Below, in pieces: positions 22,880 to 33,990 of a DNA stretch of 64,000 bases. The position numbers and the translations under genes are program-made. The notes beneath the pieces were generated by a model. The model ran no database searches and had not been told where the DNA came from. It worked only from the letters and a program-made list of their open reading frames with translations. Source of the stretch: Ailurus styani (lineage: Eukaryota > Chordata > Mammalia > Carnivora > Ailuridae); the NCBI GenBank assembly GCA_002007465.1, contig LNAC01000374.1, positions 1,162,949 through 1,226,948 of the forward strand, read 5' to 3'. Position 1 is the first letter of the stretch, and the number at the start of each line of letters is the position of its first letter.

Positions 22880-23975
22880 ATAACAGATTTTTTTAGATTT
22901 ACAAATTAATCGCACATAGTAATAGAGTTCTATATACCCAGCTCATTTCTAATTACTAGTCCCCACACACAGTTTCCCTATTATTTACATCTTGCAGTAG
23001 TGTGGAACTTTTTTCTAGTTAATGAATCAATATTGCTATATTTTTCTTTACTATAGTCCATAGTTAAAATAAAATTCACTCTTTATACAGTTGTATGGGT
23101 TTTGACAAATGCATAAAGACACAGATCCACCATTATAGTTTCATATGGAATAGTTTACTGCCCTAATAATCCTTCATGTTCCACGTGTTCATTCCTCTAA
23201 TCCCCTGAAGCTTTGGCAATCATTGATCTTTTTACTGCTTCTGTAGTTTGCCTTTTCCGAAAGTGTCATGTAGTTGGAATTACATGGTATGTAGCCATTT
23301 CAGACTGGCTTCTTCCACTTAACAATATGCATTTAAGGTTCTTCCATGACTTTTCTTGGCTTGGTTGCTCATTTCTTTTTACCACTGAATACTATTCCAT
23401 TACATGGATGTACCCCAGTTTGGTTATCCATTCACTTATGGAAAGACATCTTGATTGCTTTCCACTTTGGGGTGATTATGAATAAGGCTGCTATGAAGTA
23501 GCAGTTTTTGTGCATAAGTTTTTGTGTGGACAAGTTTTCAACTCAGTTCAGTACGTAACTAGGAGTACAATTGCTAGATTGTATGGTAAGAATGTTATTC
23601 AACTGAGAAACTGCCAACTGTTTGTTTCCAATTGTTTTCCGACGCGGTTGCATCATTTTGTACTCTCTGTAGCTTGACTACCCTTTGAGCATCGGTATTG
23701 TCAGTTTTTTAAATTTTAACCCTTTTAAAGGTATGAGTGCTATCTCATTACTTCAGTTAGGTATTCCCTAAGGCCTGATGCTGTTGCACATCTTTTCACA
23801 TGGTTATTTGTCATCTTTAGGTCTTCTTTAGTGAGGTGTCTGATCTTTTGCTCATTTTTAAAATGGGTTGTTTACTTATTGTCAGGTTTTTTAAAGTTCT
23901 TGGTTTATTTTGATACCTTTATCAGACATGTTTTCCAAATACTATCTCTAAGTGTGTGGATTATCTTTTCATTTT

Positions 23976-24153
23976 TTAATTTTTTTAAAAGATTTTATTT
24001 ATTTGACAGAGAGAGATCACAAGTAGGCAGAGAGGCAGGCAGAGAGAGAGGGGGAAGAGCAGAGAGCCTGATGCAGGGCTCGATCCCAGGGCCCTGAGAT
24101 CATGACCTGAGCCGAAGGCAGAGGCTTAACCCACTGAGCCACCCAGGTGCCCC
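23976..24153 (-). mobile_element. CAN-SINE, antisense
   Basis: Exact 14-bp target-site duplication tatcttttcatttt at 23,962-23,975 and 24,154-24,167. Confidence 0.97.
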
Positions 24154-24357
24154 TATCTTTTCATTTTCTTAACTCTTTCAGAGCATAAGTTATTGATTTT
24201 AATGAAATCTAACTTACCAATTAGTTTTTCATGATTTGTGCTTTCGGTGTTCTATCTACAAAGTCACTGCCAAACCCAAGGTCACCTAGGTATTTTAAGT
24301 TACTTTCTAGAAATTTTGTAGTTTTGCATTTACATTTAGGCCTGTGCTTTAATTTTT

Positions 24358-24530
24358 TTTTTATTTATTCATTTGACACAGAGAGAGAGATCACAAGTAG
24401 GCAGAGAGAGAGGAGGAAGCAGGCTCCCCGCCGAGCAGAGAGCCCGATGTGGGCCTCGATCCCAGGACCCTGGGATCATGACCTGAGCCGAAGGCAGCGG
24501 CTTTAACCCACTGAGCCACCCAGGCGCCCT
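24358..24530 (-). mobile_element. CAN-SINE, antisense
   Basis: Exact 18-bp target-site duplication gcctgtgctttaattttt at 24,340-24,357 and 24,531-24,548. Confidence 0.97.
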
Positions 24531-24902
24531 GCCTGTGCTTTAATTTTTAAGTTAATTTTGTGAAAGATGCAAAGTTTGTGGCTAGATTTTTTTTTTTTTG
24601 CACATTGATATCTGGTTGTTCCAGCACCATTTGTTGAAAAGACTACCCTTTCTCCACTGAACTGCCTTTGCTCTTTTGTCAAAGATTAGTTGACTGCATT
24701 TGTGCATATCTGCTCAGCTATTTCTGAGCTCTGTTCTGTGCCATTGATCTATTTGTCTATTCTTTCACCAATGCCCATTGTATTCATTATTGTAGCTTTA
24801 CAATGAGCCTTAAAGTCAGGTAGTATCAGTCTTCTGACTATTTCTTCTTCAATATCATGTTGACTATTCTGGGTCATTTGCTTTTTCATTTAAACTATAT
24901 GT

Positions 24903-25074
24903 TTTTTAAAGATTTATTTATTTACTTTGTGTGAGAGAGTGTGTGCATGTGGTGGGGAGGGGCAGAGAGAGAGGGAGAATCTCAAGCAGACTCTGTGCTC
25001 AGCTCTATCCCAGGACCCTGAGATCATGACTTGCGCAAGAGTAGGACACTTAACCAACTGAGCCACCCAAGATT
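24903..25074 (-). mobile_element. older CAN-SINE, antisense
   Basis: ttttttaaagatttatttattta tail, GA-rich body, and head ending actgagccacccaagattccc. More diverged than its neighbours. Confidence 0.9.
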
Positions 25075-25076
25075 CC

Positions 25077-25276
25077 CTCACATAAACCATAAGAGTCTCC
25101 TAATCTCACAAAACAAACTGAGGGTTACTGGGGGGTGGGAGGGTAGGGATAGGGTGGATGGGTTATGGACATTGGGGAGGGTTTGTGCTTTGGTGAATGC
25201 TGTGAAAGGTGTAAGCCTGATGATTCACAGACCTGTACCCCTTGGGCAAAGAATAAAAATAAAATAAAAAAAAATC
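25077..25276 (+). mobile_element. 5'-truncated young L1 3' end
   Basis: About 200 bp: gagtctcctaatctcaca, 'gggttactgggggg', 'ggtgaatgctgtgaaaggtgtaagcctgatgattcacagacctgtacccc', then ataaaaataaaataaaaaaaa. This is the carnivore L1 3' terminus in sense orientation, joined directly to the SINE before it. Confidence 0.85.
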
Positions 25277-25515
25277 AATTTGTTGATCTACACAAAATAG
25301 CTTTCTGGGATTCTGAATGGGATTATGTTGAATCTGTAGATCAAGTTAGGAAGAAATGAGATCTTAATAATCCTGAGTTTTCCTATCCATGAACATGCAA
25401 TCTTTTTCCATTTGTTCAGATCCTCTTTGGTTTCTTCCTCCATCAGTATTTTGTAGCTTTCCTAATAAAAATACTCTACATATATTATTTGTACCTAAGT
25501 ATTTCATTTTTGGGT

Positions 25516-26729
25516 GTGTGTGCTAAGAATCACCCAAATAAACTTCTGTGTGCTATTGCCATCTAATGGTCATATCTTTTTCCTCAATCAGTTCCAAAAT
25601 CCTCAAACTCAATCCCTACAAGTAGAGATGATGATGGAGTTTTAGAGATGAGCAGGAAATCAGTGTGAGGTCCACCCAAGTTAGTAGGACGATCAGTTGG
25701 CAAAGCGGTCTTAGCTGTCCTTAAGTGTTTGAGACTCAAGATTTAAAACATCTCCATGTCAGTTTGGTGTGATGTTGCTCTGTGGAATATTATACTCTAT
25801 ATTTTTTTATGGTCTCCCTGTGTTTCAGTAGTAGCCTCACCAAGCGGTTGTAACAGCAATGGAGTGAACCCACATCACTGGAATGGACTTTTGAGGTACA
25901 TGTTAAGTTACACTGGGAGGAGGTCAGCCTGGATCCCCCACTAGGCAGGTGCTGAACACTCTAAGACCTTGAATGGGCTTGAATGGAAAATGAAAAGTAT
26001 ATGTCTCTGGACCAAGGGTGGTTTTAACTTGTATTCAATCTAGACATAGAAATCAATACCCCCTCCTTTGATTTTCCCCAAAAGACACTCTTTATATAAA
26101 AACGATTTAGTGAGTAATGTAGTCTTTACTAAACATAGTGTAAGAATGACAAAGAGCATGAGAGCTATATAGCACAAAACTGGGCAACGATTAAAAAATT
26201 CCCTTTCAGCTATTCTTTTTATTTTATTATTTAAATTCAATTAGCCATGCACTCTCTTTTAAGGATCTCAACTCTGTCTTACCCTGCTGGTCCTTTACTT
26301 CTCTCTCTCTCCCTCTCTCACTCAAGTTACTACCCTCCTGCCAACATTTAAAAATTTTGTCCTTTTATAATAAAGAACTTTTCAGCTCTTTCAAATATAT
26401 TCACATCAACCAACATATCCATTCTGATCTGTGGAGTGGGAAAGATGCCCTCTTTTAACACAATCCAAGCTTCTAAGAGTGCAATTTAAATTATATATAT
26501 GTCAATATCTTTTGTTAGTTTTGAATGATGTCTATGGATACTTCCTCTGTGAAAGTTTTCTTGATATTTCCCATCTACTTTCTAACATTTTACCCAAATC
26601 TCTACTGGTCTCTACGGATTTTTTTCCTTCTATGATTATATAATTTATGGAATTCTAATTTTTCTCATAAAAATAAGCCCAATCAAAAACTCTGATATTA
26701 AAAATATATTCTCATGACATTAAATTCAT
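25516..26729. other. anonymous stretch
   Basis: No gene recognised. A short CT-rich run lies at about 26,300-26,325. Small open frames lack recognisable motifs. Confidence 0.45.
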
Positions 26730-27180
26730 ATGTGATAGAGATCAATGTACCATGTAGCCAGGCTACCTTTAAAAAAAAGATACAAAAAGATATAATTTGT
26801 ACATAGTGAAGTTCACCTTATGAATAGTCACCATTCACCCTACCACTTGAATTTTGACAAATACATGTAGTCATATAAACAACACTCAATATGTATAGAA
26901 TATTTCATCACCCCCAAAAGTTCCTTCAGTGCTTTGGTATCAGACCCCTTCCCTGAAACTTGGGCTATGGCAAATACTGATGTTTTCATTCAATCCCAGA
27001 ATGTTATCTAAACAGAATCATATAGCATGTAACATTTGAGTCTGGCTTCTTTCATTTAACAACGGTTTTGAGATTTATTCATGTTTTTATAAGTATCAGT
27101 AGTTAATGACATTTTATTGCTGAATAGTATGCCACTGTATGGATATATTACAACCTGTTTATGCCTTCACAAGCTGATGG
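26730..27180 (-). mobile_element. L1 3' UTR fragment, antisense
   Basis: 'acagaatcatatagcatgtaacatttgagtctggcttctttcatttaacaa' and 'gctgaatagtatgccactgtatggatatatta' are standard antisense L1 3' UTR text. Confidence 0.8.
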
Positions 27181-27269
27181 TAATTTAAGGTGAAGAAGAT
27201 AAAGGGACTTAAGTTGAAGTTCTACACTTCTCTTAAGGTAGTGATTTCTTTAAGTGGTGAAATCTTAAT

Positions 27270-27775
27270 ACCAGTAGGCTGTGACAAGTTACATATGGAT
27301 ACAGTAATACCTAGAGCAAACACTAAGAAAACTATATGAACCGATTTACTCAAAAACATAACAAATTAAAATAAACTCTAAAAAAAGTTCAAGCAATGCA
27401 CAAGAAGGCAAGGGAAAAAAACAGAGGAACAAAAAAGAAACAAAGAGAAAACAAATAATAAAATGTCAGACTTACGTCCTAATCTATCACTAATTACTTT
27501 AAATATACATGGTCTAGGGGTGCCTGAGTGACTCAGTTGGTTAAGTGCCCAGTGCTTGATTTCAACTCAGGTCACAATCTCAGTGTGTTAGGTGTGGAAT
27601 TTGCTTAAGATTCTCTCTCGCTAACTTGCTCTGCTTTCCCCCTTCTCTAAAGTAAACAAATAAAATAAAAAGAGGGATGATCTCAAATCAATGATCTAAG
27701 CTCCCACCTCAACTACCTAAAGAACAGCAAAATAAACCTAAAGCAAGCAGAAGAACATAGTAAAGAACAGTAATC
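27270..27775 (+). mobile_element. old L1 ORF2 fragments
   Basis: Decayed ORF2 text around the endonuclease start (taatctatcactaattactttaaatatacatgg) and, after the SINE, 'gatctcaaatcaatgatctaagctcccacctcaactacctaaagaacagcaaaataaacctaaa'. Frames broken. Confidence 0.6.
27517..27672 (+). mobile_element. older CAN-SINE
   Basis: Head gtgcctgagtgactcagttggttaagtg, body diverged, tail aacaaataaaataaaaag. Confidence 0.85.
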
Positions 27776-27849
27776 ATTGTAATGTTATCAATCATGCTTA
27801 TACAATGAAACCTCCATAAAACCCTAAATTATGGGGTTCAGAGAGCTTC

Positions 27850-28126
27850 GTTTGTGAACATACAGATGCTATGAGAGCAGTGCACCCCAAGAGGACACGG
27901 AAGCAGCATGCTCCTTCCTCACAAAGTGCCCTATGCTTGTCTTCCATTTGGCTATTCCTGAGTTGTATCCTTTATAAAAATCAGTAANGTTTGTGAACAT
28001 ACAGATGCTATGAGAGCAGTGCACCCCAAGAGGACACGGAAGCAGCACGCTCCTTCCTCACAACGTGCCCTATGCTTGTCTTCCATTTGGCTATTCCTGA
28101 GTTGTATCCTTTATAAAAATCAGTAA
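27850..28126 (+). repeat. 138-bp direct duplication around a single N
   Basis: 27,850-27,987 and 28,989 minus 1,000 (that is 27,989)-28,126 are the same 138 bp with two differences, and a lone N at 27,988 separates them. Most simply an unmerged contig overlap. See findings. Confidence 0.93.
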
Positions 28127-28463
28127 TAGTGAGTAAACGGTTTTCCTGAGTCCTGTGAGCTATTCTAGCAAATTATCAAACCTGAGGAGGGGGTTGTGGA
28201 AACCCCCAATTTATAGCTGACAGGTCAGAAGTACTAGATTCCAGGACTTAATGACTGCCATCTGAAACGGGGCAGTTTTGTGGAACTGAGCCCTTATCAC
28301 GTGGGGAGTGTCAGTAACTCCGGGTTAACTGAATTGAATTGAAATATTGAATACACATTTGATGTCTGGTGGAGGTGGAGAATTGATTTTTGGTGTGGAA
28401 AACCCCAAACGTTTGTTGTCAGAAGTGTGGGACTAAGAAATGGATCACAGTATTACTCACTGC
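28127..28463. other. anonymous stretch
   Basis: No gene recognised. Text such as 'gaggagggggttgtggaaaccccca' and 'tttgtggaactgagcccttatcacgtgggg' may be an old LTR-type repeat that I cannot name. Confidence 0.3.
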
Positions 28464-28478
28464 AAAAAACTCTAGAGA

Positions 28479-28690
28479 GGGCGCCTGGGTGGCTCAGTGG
28501 GTTAAAGCCTCTGATTTCGGCTCGGGTCATGATCTCAGCGTCCTGGGATCGAGTCCCACATCGGGCTCTCTGCTCACCAGGGAGCCTGCTTCCTCCTCTC
28601 CCTGTCTCTCTGCCTGCCTCTCTGCCTACTTGTAATCTCTCTCTCTGTGTCAAATAAATAAATAAAAAAAAAAAATCTAAAAAAAAAAAA
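28479..28690 (+). mobile_element. CAN-SINE, first of a same-site pair
   Basis: Full-length element followed by a long A tract. Target word aaaaaactctagaga at 28,464-28,478 and again at 28,691-28,705. Confidence 0.96.
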
Positions 28691-28707
28691 AAAAAACTCT
28701 AGAGACA

Positions 28708-28908
28708 GGGGCGCCTGGGTGGCTCAGTGGGTTAAAGCCTCTGCCTTCGGCCCAGGTCATGATCTCAGGGTCCTGGGATAGAGGCCCACATCGGGCTCTC
28801 TGCTCAGCGGGGAGCCTGCTTCCCCCTCTCTCTCTGCCTGCCTCTCTGCCTCCTTGTGATCTCTCTCCCTCTGTGAAATAAAAAAAAACAAAAAAAACAA
28901 AAAAACAA
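28708..28908 (+). mobile_element. CAN-SINE, second of a same-site pair
   Basis: Full-length element whose 3' tail is an (A7C)-like run. The target word aaaaaactctagaga occurs a third time at 28,909-28,923. It therefore inserted at the duplicated target left by the first element. Confidence 0.96.
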
Positions 28909-29292
28909 AAAAAACTCTAGAGACAGATAAGAGGCTAAAATGCAAAACCTTGGGTAAGACATCTGAAAGTCAGAAAAAGCTTTATGCTTTTTGGAATAAA
29001 ACACTTTATAAATATATATATTGTACAAAGATTTAAAGCAAAAATTATGTCAACAATTGGAAACTACAAGAATGTCAATGAGAAAGAATGGTTAAGTTGG
29101 TATAGTATAACCACTTACTAGAATAATACAGTAATACATATTTTTAATACATTTAATACACAGCTTTAATATTGGCAAGGTGGGAAGTTATGGAGTTCTT
29201 TCTTTTATTTTTCAACATCTTCCAAAATCAGTATATACTACTTGAATAAAAGGGACACTCAGGTTAAAAAGAACATAAAAGCTTCCTTCTGA

Positions 29293-29689
29293 TGAAAGAC
29301 AGAAGCAGGAAAACGTTTACCCTTAGCCAAAAGATGGACCTAAAGGCTGCATAGTTTCCATAAGGATCAAATTCGTGCTGGTTGCTACAGTCTTTAAGGG
29401 TCACATGACTGCCTGTGCATCTCATGGATAGCTAACACCAAACTCAATAATAAGCACCAGAGAAATCTTGCAAAAGTAGTTTTACCAGTAGAATTCAAAG
29501 AAATTTGTAGAAACTTTTCTAATTTGAAACTCTCTACACACCCCCTTCCCTTTGATTGCTCAGGATATAACCACCAACCTCACACAATAAAAAGTGCAGC
29601 TCTTTCTGCCCATGGGTCTTGCCCCTGTGTTACTTAAATCAACTTACTAAGCCTCACCGTGAAATGTCTCAAGAATTCTTTCTTGACCA
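29293..29689 (+). repeat. 5' LTR of the first provirus
   Basis: Shares long collinear text with 35,143-35,556: 'aagcaggaaaac.tttacccttagcc', 'ctacagtctttaaggg', 'aatcttgcaaaagtagtttt', 'aaaaagtgcagctc'. Contains a polyadenylation-type AATAAA at 29,586-29,591. 3' boundary uncertain by about 20 bp. Confidence 0.88.
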
Positions 29690-30335
29690 TTGTGTTGGAT
29701 GACCCTTCATCATTTGGACAGGGACAGTGACAAAGAGAATCCAAGAGCTTAGGTGCGGCTTGATTTGTCTTTTTTACCCCCGTCTTTGTTTCTTATTTTT
29801 TTTTTATTATTAATATCTTGAATTGTACGGCCCTTTGGAACATGCCTGGTCTGAGTGCTCAGGAGAGAACCTCTTGCCTGTGGCTACATTAGAGACAAAA
29901 ATCCTGCCTCCCAGATGGACACTAGTACCTTGGCCCTTACAGTGTTGGGCTCAGAAATCAGGCTTTCCCTGTTTTACCTGTTCTTTTAATACTTGTATTT
30001 TTCTCAGGCATGGGATGACCAGACATGTCATTAGGATGGTCATCTATCTTAAGGTTTCCTCCTAAATATCCTGGTTGATCCTCCAATAAGCATAAAATCA
30101 AAGATACATCTGACCCTTGCTTCTTGAATGGGACTGGTTGGAGCTGTTACCCAGTTGGGGGCACTCACCCAACAGAGGACCAGCTCCCTTGGAACTGGAT
30201 CATGGAACTCATGAGAAAGTTGCCCAGATTAGATATGAATTCTATACTTTCATTTTTTCATGTCTTTCATTTGTCTCTATCCATGAGCTATTTGATGGTC
30301 TTAGTCTTTCTCAGATTAAAGGTGCTTCTAAATTG
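29690..30335 (+). other. leader/gag-side region of the first provirus
   Basis: Lies between the 5' LTR and recognisable gag. Short frames only (29,823-30,065 and 30,117-30,366). I cannot match them to matrix or leader products. Confidence 0.4.
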
Positions 30336-30337
30336 GG

Positions 30338-30480
30338 GCACGGTGCCTAGGTGGCTGATTGGTTAAGCGCTCAACTCTCAATTTTAGCTCAGGTCATGAT
30401 CTCAGGGTCATGAGACCAGGTTCCATGCTGCGCACCTGGAACCTGCTTAAAATTCTCTTTCTCCCTCTCCCTTAAAAAAA
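30338..30480 (+). mobile_element. older CAN-SINE in the first provirus
   Basis: Head gtgcctaggtggctgattggttaagcg. Approximate target-site duplication gtgcttctaaattgg before and gtacttctaacttag after. Confidence 0.88.
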
Positions 30481-30499
30481 TAAGTACTTCTAACTTAGA

Positions 30500-31415
30500 T
30501 ATATGATGCTTAATATGATATAGAACAGCTGCCCCTTCTCAACAAGGGCCAGAACCTTCACCCAGCCATTAATACTAGATCTAGAGGCTTACAAAGGGCA
30601 CTATTTTTGGTTGTCAAATGCATCGACTCCCTCAAATTGAAAGAGGCAGCCTCGACTTTGGGACATTTCAGTCCATCTACCAGCACCTACTGTAGCCTAG
30701 GATGCAGTAGGGAAGTGAAGGGAGGTTGACATCCCTTCTCAAGTAGTACACAGGTATCAGAGTGGTTAAGAAGAGGGGTGCCTTCTGCCATTCCGAACCC
30801 CAGGAACATCTGGCAATATTCCTGATGGGATGCAATTTGGAAGCCGAAGGGGATTTTGATAATGTACTCTTAATGTGCTTTCCTCATTTTATAGGAGTTA
30901 ACTATGGTTTCAACTTCCTCAATCCTAAAGGACCACCCCCTCGGGCTGTTCCCTAACATAATGGAATCAATTTGGACAACAGGATTTAAAGAAGAAGTAA
31001 CTTATCTTTTTCTGTAATAATGCCTGGCCTCAATATTCCTTGGAGACTGATGGAAAATGGCACATTTACCAGTACTTAAACTTCAATAATATTTATCAAT
31101 TAGACCTTTTTTGTAGGCATCAGGGAAAATGGACCAAGTGCCCTACATCCAGGCCTTCATGGAATTCAGTTGGGATCCTAATCTAAGAGCGACTTGTAGG
31201 ATGTATCTAGCAAGATTCTAGGCCTCTCATCTTTATTTCAAAGGATGAAAATCCAGCCTTATTTCAGGAGTGTTTAACACAAGCAATTTGTAAATACACA
31301 AATTTAGACCCAACCATTCTAGAAGGGACGGCTATTGTAAATATGCATTTTATGAGCCAGTCGGCAGACATTCACTGTAAACTGGCAAAGATGGAGTTTG
31401 AGGGGTCAAACTCCA
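30500..31415 (+). pseudogene. gag remnant (capsid C-terminal part)
   Basis: Broken frames. Around 31,125-31,400 the reading is capsid-like: a VPY/AFMEF-type segment in the frame through 31,140, then an INMHF/SQSADI/KL-K-type segment at 31,345-31,395. From memory these fit the capsid C-terminal region of class I retroviruses. The 3' end runs without a stop into RT sequence. Nucleocapsid and protease are not seen. The first half of the interval (to about 31,000) I cannot assign. Fully dead as gag. Confidence 0.5.
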
Positions 31416-33990
31416 ACTCAGAATGGTTGGCAGTGCTTGCTTTAAAGGATGCCTTCTTTTGTATCCCCTTCAGCAAAGTGGCTCAGCCTCTATTCGCCTT
31501 TGAATGGACTCCATTAGGAGAACATCAAGCATGCCAGCTTGCATGTACAGTCCTCCTGCAGGGATTCAGAGACAGTCCCCATTTGTTTAGTTATACAGTC
31601 AGTAGAGAACTTAAAGATCTTACATTGCCTCAGGGAACAACAGTACAATATGTTGATGATAACTTTAATATGTAGCCCCATGAACGAGGCCTCAGACTAT
31701 AATTCTACTGTTGTACTAAACTTTCATGGAGAGAGAGGATATCAAGTATCATCTAAAAAGGCTCCAAGTTTTAAATAGAAGGTACGATACTTAGAAAATG
31801 AATTATCTCCTAGACATCATTCTCTGTCAATTGAGAGAAAAAGAGCTATAATAGAATCGGGACCTCCCACCACAAAAGAAAAGAAACGAACTCCAAAACT
31901 TTTTAAAGAGTGACTAGGTTTTGCTGGATCCTAGGGTTTAGAATCTTAGCCAAACCTCTGTATGAGACCACTAGAGGACCTGATGAAGAACCTCTTAAAT
32001 GGGACAAAGAACAACAGGGGGTCTTTCAACAACTAAAACTAAGCTATCCTTTGCCCAGCTCTGACTCTGCCGAATTTAGAAAAACCATTTACTCTATTCA
32101 TTGCTGAAAAACAGGGCCAAGCCCTAGGAGTACTAACACAAAAACCAGGGCATAACTTGAGACCTGTAGGATATTTTTCCAAAGCCACTGACAGTGTAGC
32201 CCAGGGACGTCCAGCATGCCTCCGAGGAGTAGCCGGTATTGTACTACTGGTAGAAGAAGTGTCTAAAATTTCACTGGGATAGCCGTTGACATTGATGATC
32301 CTCATCGGGTTCAAGGAGTTTTGGAAACTAAAGGACATCAATGGATGACAGGTGGATGACTAAGTATCACGCTATATTCCTAGGCTCTGCCAATACTCTT
32401 CTCAAAACCTGTCAAACCCTAAACCTGGCAACCCCTATGCCTGGATGAGACCATGCCCGTATGGTGTCTGTACATGCCTGTAAAGAGATAATAGAACTAG
32501 TCTATTCCAGCCATCCAGATCGAAAAGATCAAGCTATAGATAACACTGATGATAGCTGGTTTATGGACGGTGGTAGTTTTATAGAGGGAAGACAAAGCAA
32601 GGCTGGCTACACAACTGCTAGTTTAACAAAAACCATCAAGGCCAACCCAATACCAGTCAATACTTGAGCTCAAAAGGCAGAATTGATAGCTCTCACTTGT
32701 GCTCTTCAGCTACCTACAGGCCTATGAGTTAATATACATACAGATACAGAATATGCCTTCCTTGTACTTCATGTCCATGCTGCCATCTGGAAGGAAAGGG
32801 ATTAACCAGTCAAATGCCCATATTAAATATGGACATGAAATTATCACTCTATTAGAGGCAGTTCATCTCCCTAAAGAAGTTGCTGTAGTATATCTTAGAG
32901 TATATCAAAAAAGGGAAAGAATTTAGAATCTAAAGGAAATAACAGCCAACTGGGCAGCCAAACTGGCAACTTGAACTAAACTAGCTATGAGTCTTATTTC
33001 AGTCCTAATCCCTTAAGCACTGTTGTTCCTACTTACACTATAGAGGTGGACAACAAAGCACTTGGGAAAGGATATACTAAAACCGCCAAGGGATGGTATA
33101 AGAACGATAAAAGAAAAGTCTTTGTCTCTAAGGAAAAACAAAGGAAATTAGCAACAGGACTACACCAGGCTACTGAGATGGGAAGAGAAGCTTTATGGAA
33201 TTTCATCAAACTACTGTTTGATGGAATAGAATTAAGAGCTGTCTCACAAAGTCATGCATGTCCTGTGCAGTATGTGCCAAGGTTAACCCAGAAGGTGTAG
33301 TGTGACCCCCCCTCTTCTTTTCACACCTGTCCAAAGTCATGGAACATATCCCAAGGAATACTGACAAAGGGATTTCACACAAATGCCACCTTGTAAGGGA
33401 TATAAATATTTATTAGTCTATATAGATACCTTTACTGTATGGATAGAGGCTTGCCCATGTAAGACAGAAAAGGCTACTCAAGTAATAAAGACTCAATTAA
33501 GGAATATCATCCCCTGGTTTGGGCTCCCTCGATCTCTTCAAAGTGACAATGGGTCATCCTTTACAGCCTAAATAACTCAAAAGGTAGGCTATGCCCTTAA
33601 AATTAAATATTTTTTTACATAAAGCCTGGTATCCTCTATCATTAGGCAAAGTTGAAAAGGCTTACTTACCATAATTTTAAAAGATAGCTCACTAAAATGA
33701 GCATAGAAACACAAGAAAAATGGGTAACTCTTTTAGCAATAGGTCTTTTAAGAATGAGAACCACCCCATGGGAAAGATTAGCATTAAGACCTTTTAAATT
33801 AATATATGGTAGACCTTTCCTTACCATTAATTTATCCTTAGATACAGATTATAATAATCTACTACATTTTTCATTAGAAGCTGGATTAATCCGTAAAACT
33901 CTCAACAAATACGTTATTAAGTTATTGTCAAAACCAGACCCTAACGTAAATCAAAATTTACTTTGCAAACAAACTCCGGAGAACTAGTTT
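31416..33990 (+). pseudogene. pol remnant (RT, RNase H, integrase), first provirus
   Basis: RT palm and fingers: a LALKDAFFCIP segment, a QPLFAFEW segment and the catalytic box read as YVDD (31,649-31,660), all within the 110-residue frame 31,343-31,675. The thumb and connection follow in shifted frames (31,740-32,060; e.g. AKPLYETTRG). RNase H: a DGGSFIEGRQSKAGY-type segment at about 32,570-32,625 and an AELIAL segment near 32,680 after an in-frame stop. Integrase: N-terminal part in 33,046-33,300; catalytic core with YIDTFTVWIEA and SDNGSSFT in 33,383-33,571; C-terminal part in 33,697-33,987. At least eight frame breaks. The RT N-terminal region and protease are missing. Confidence 0.88.

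Larger units (their letters stand above)
22880..25515 (-). mobile_element. L1, antisense, with nested insertions
   Basis: Antisense 3' UTR text (gaataaggctgctatgaagtagcag; ggaattacatggtatgtagccatttcagactggcttcttccactta) runs into antisense ORF2 text (ttccagcaccatttgttgaaaagactaccctttctcc; ctgaatgggattatgttgaatctgtagatcaa). Interrupted by three antisense SINEs and a short young L1 3' end. The reading frames are destroyed. Confidence 0.85.

Noticed and set aside
29690..29740. Primer-binding site of the first provirus (tttggacagggac...)
   Set aside because: Only a partial resemblance to a tRNA-complementary site with an apparent internal deletion. Not reliable enough to call.
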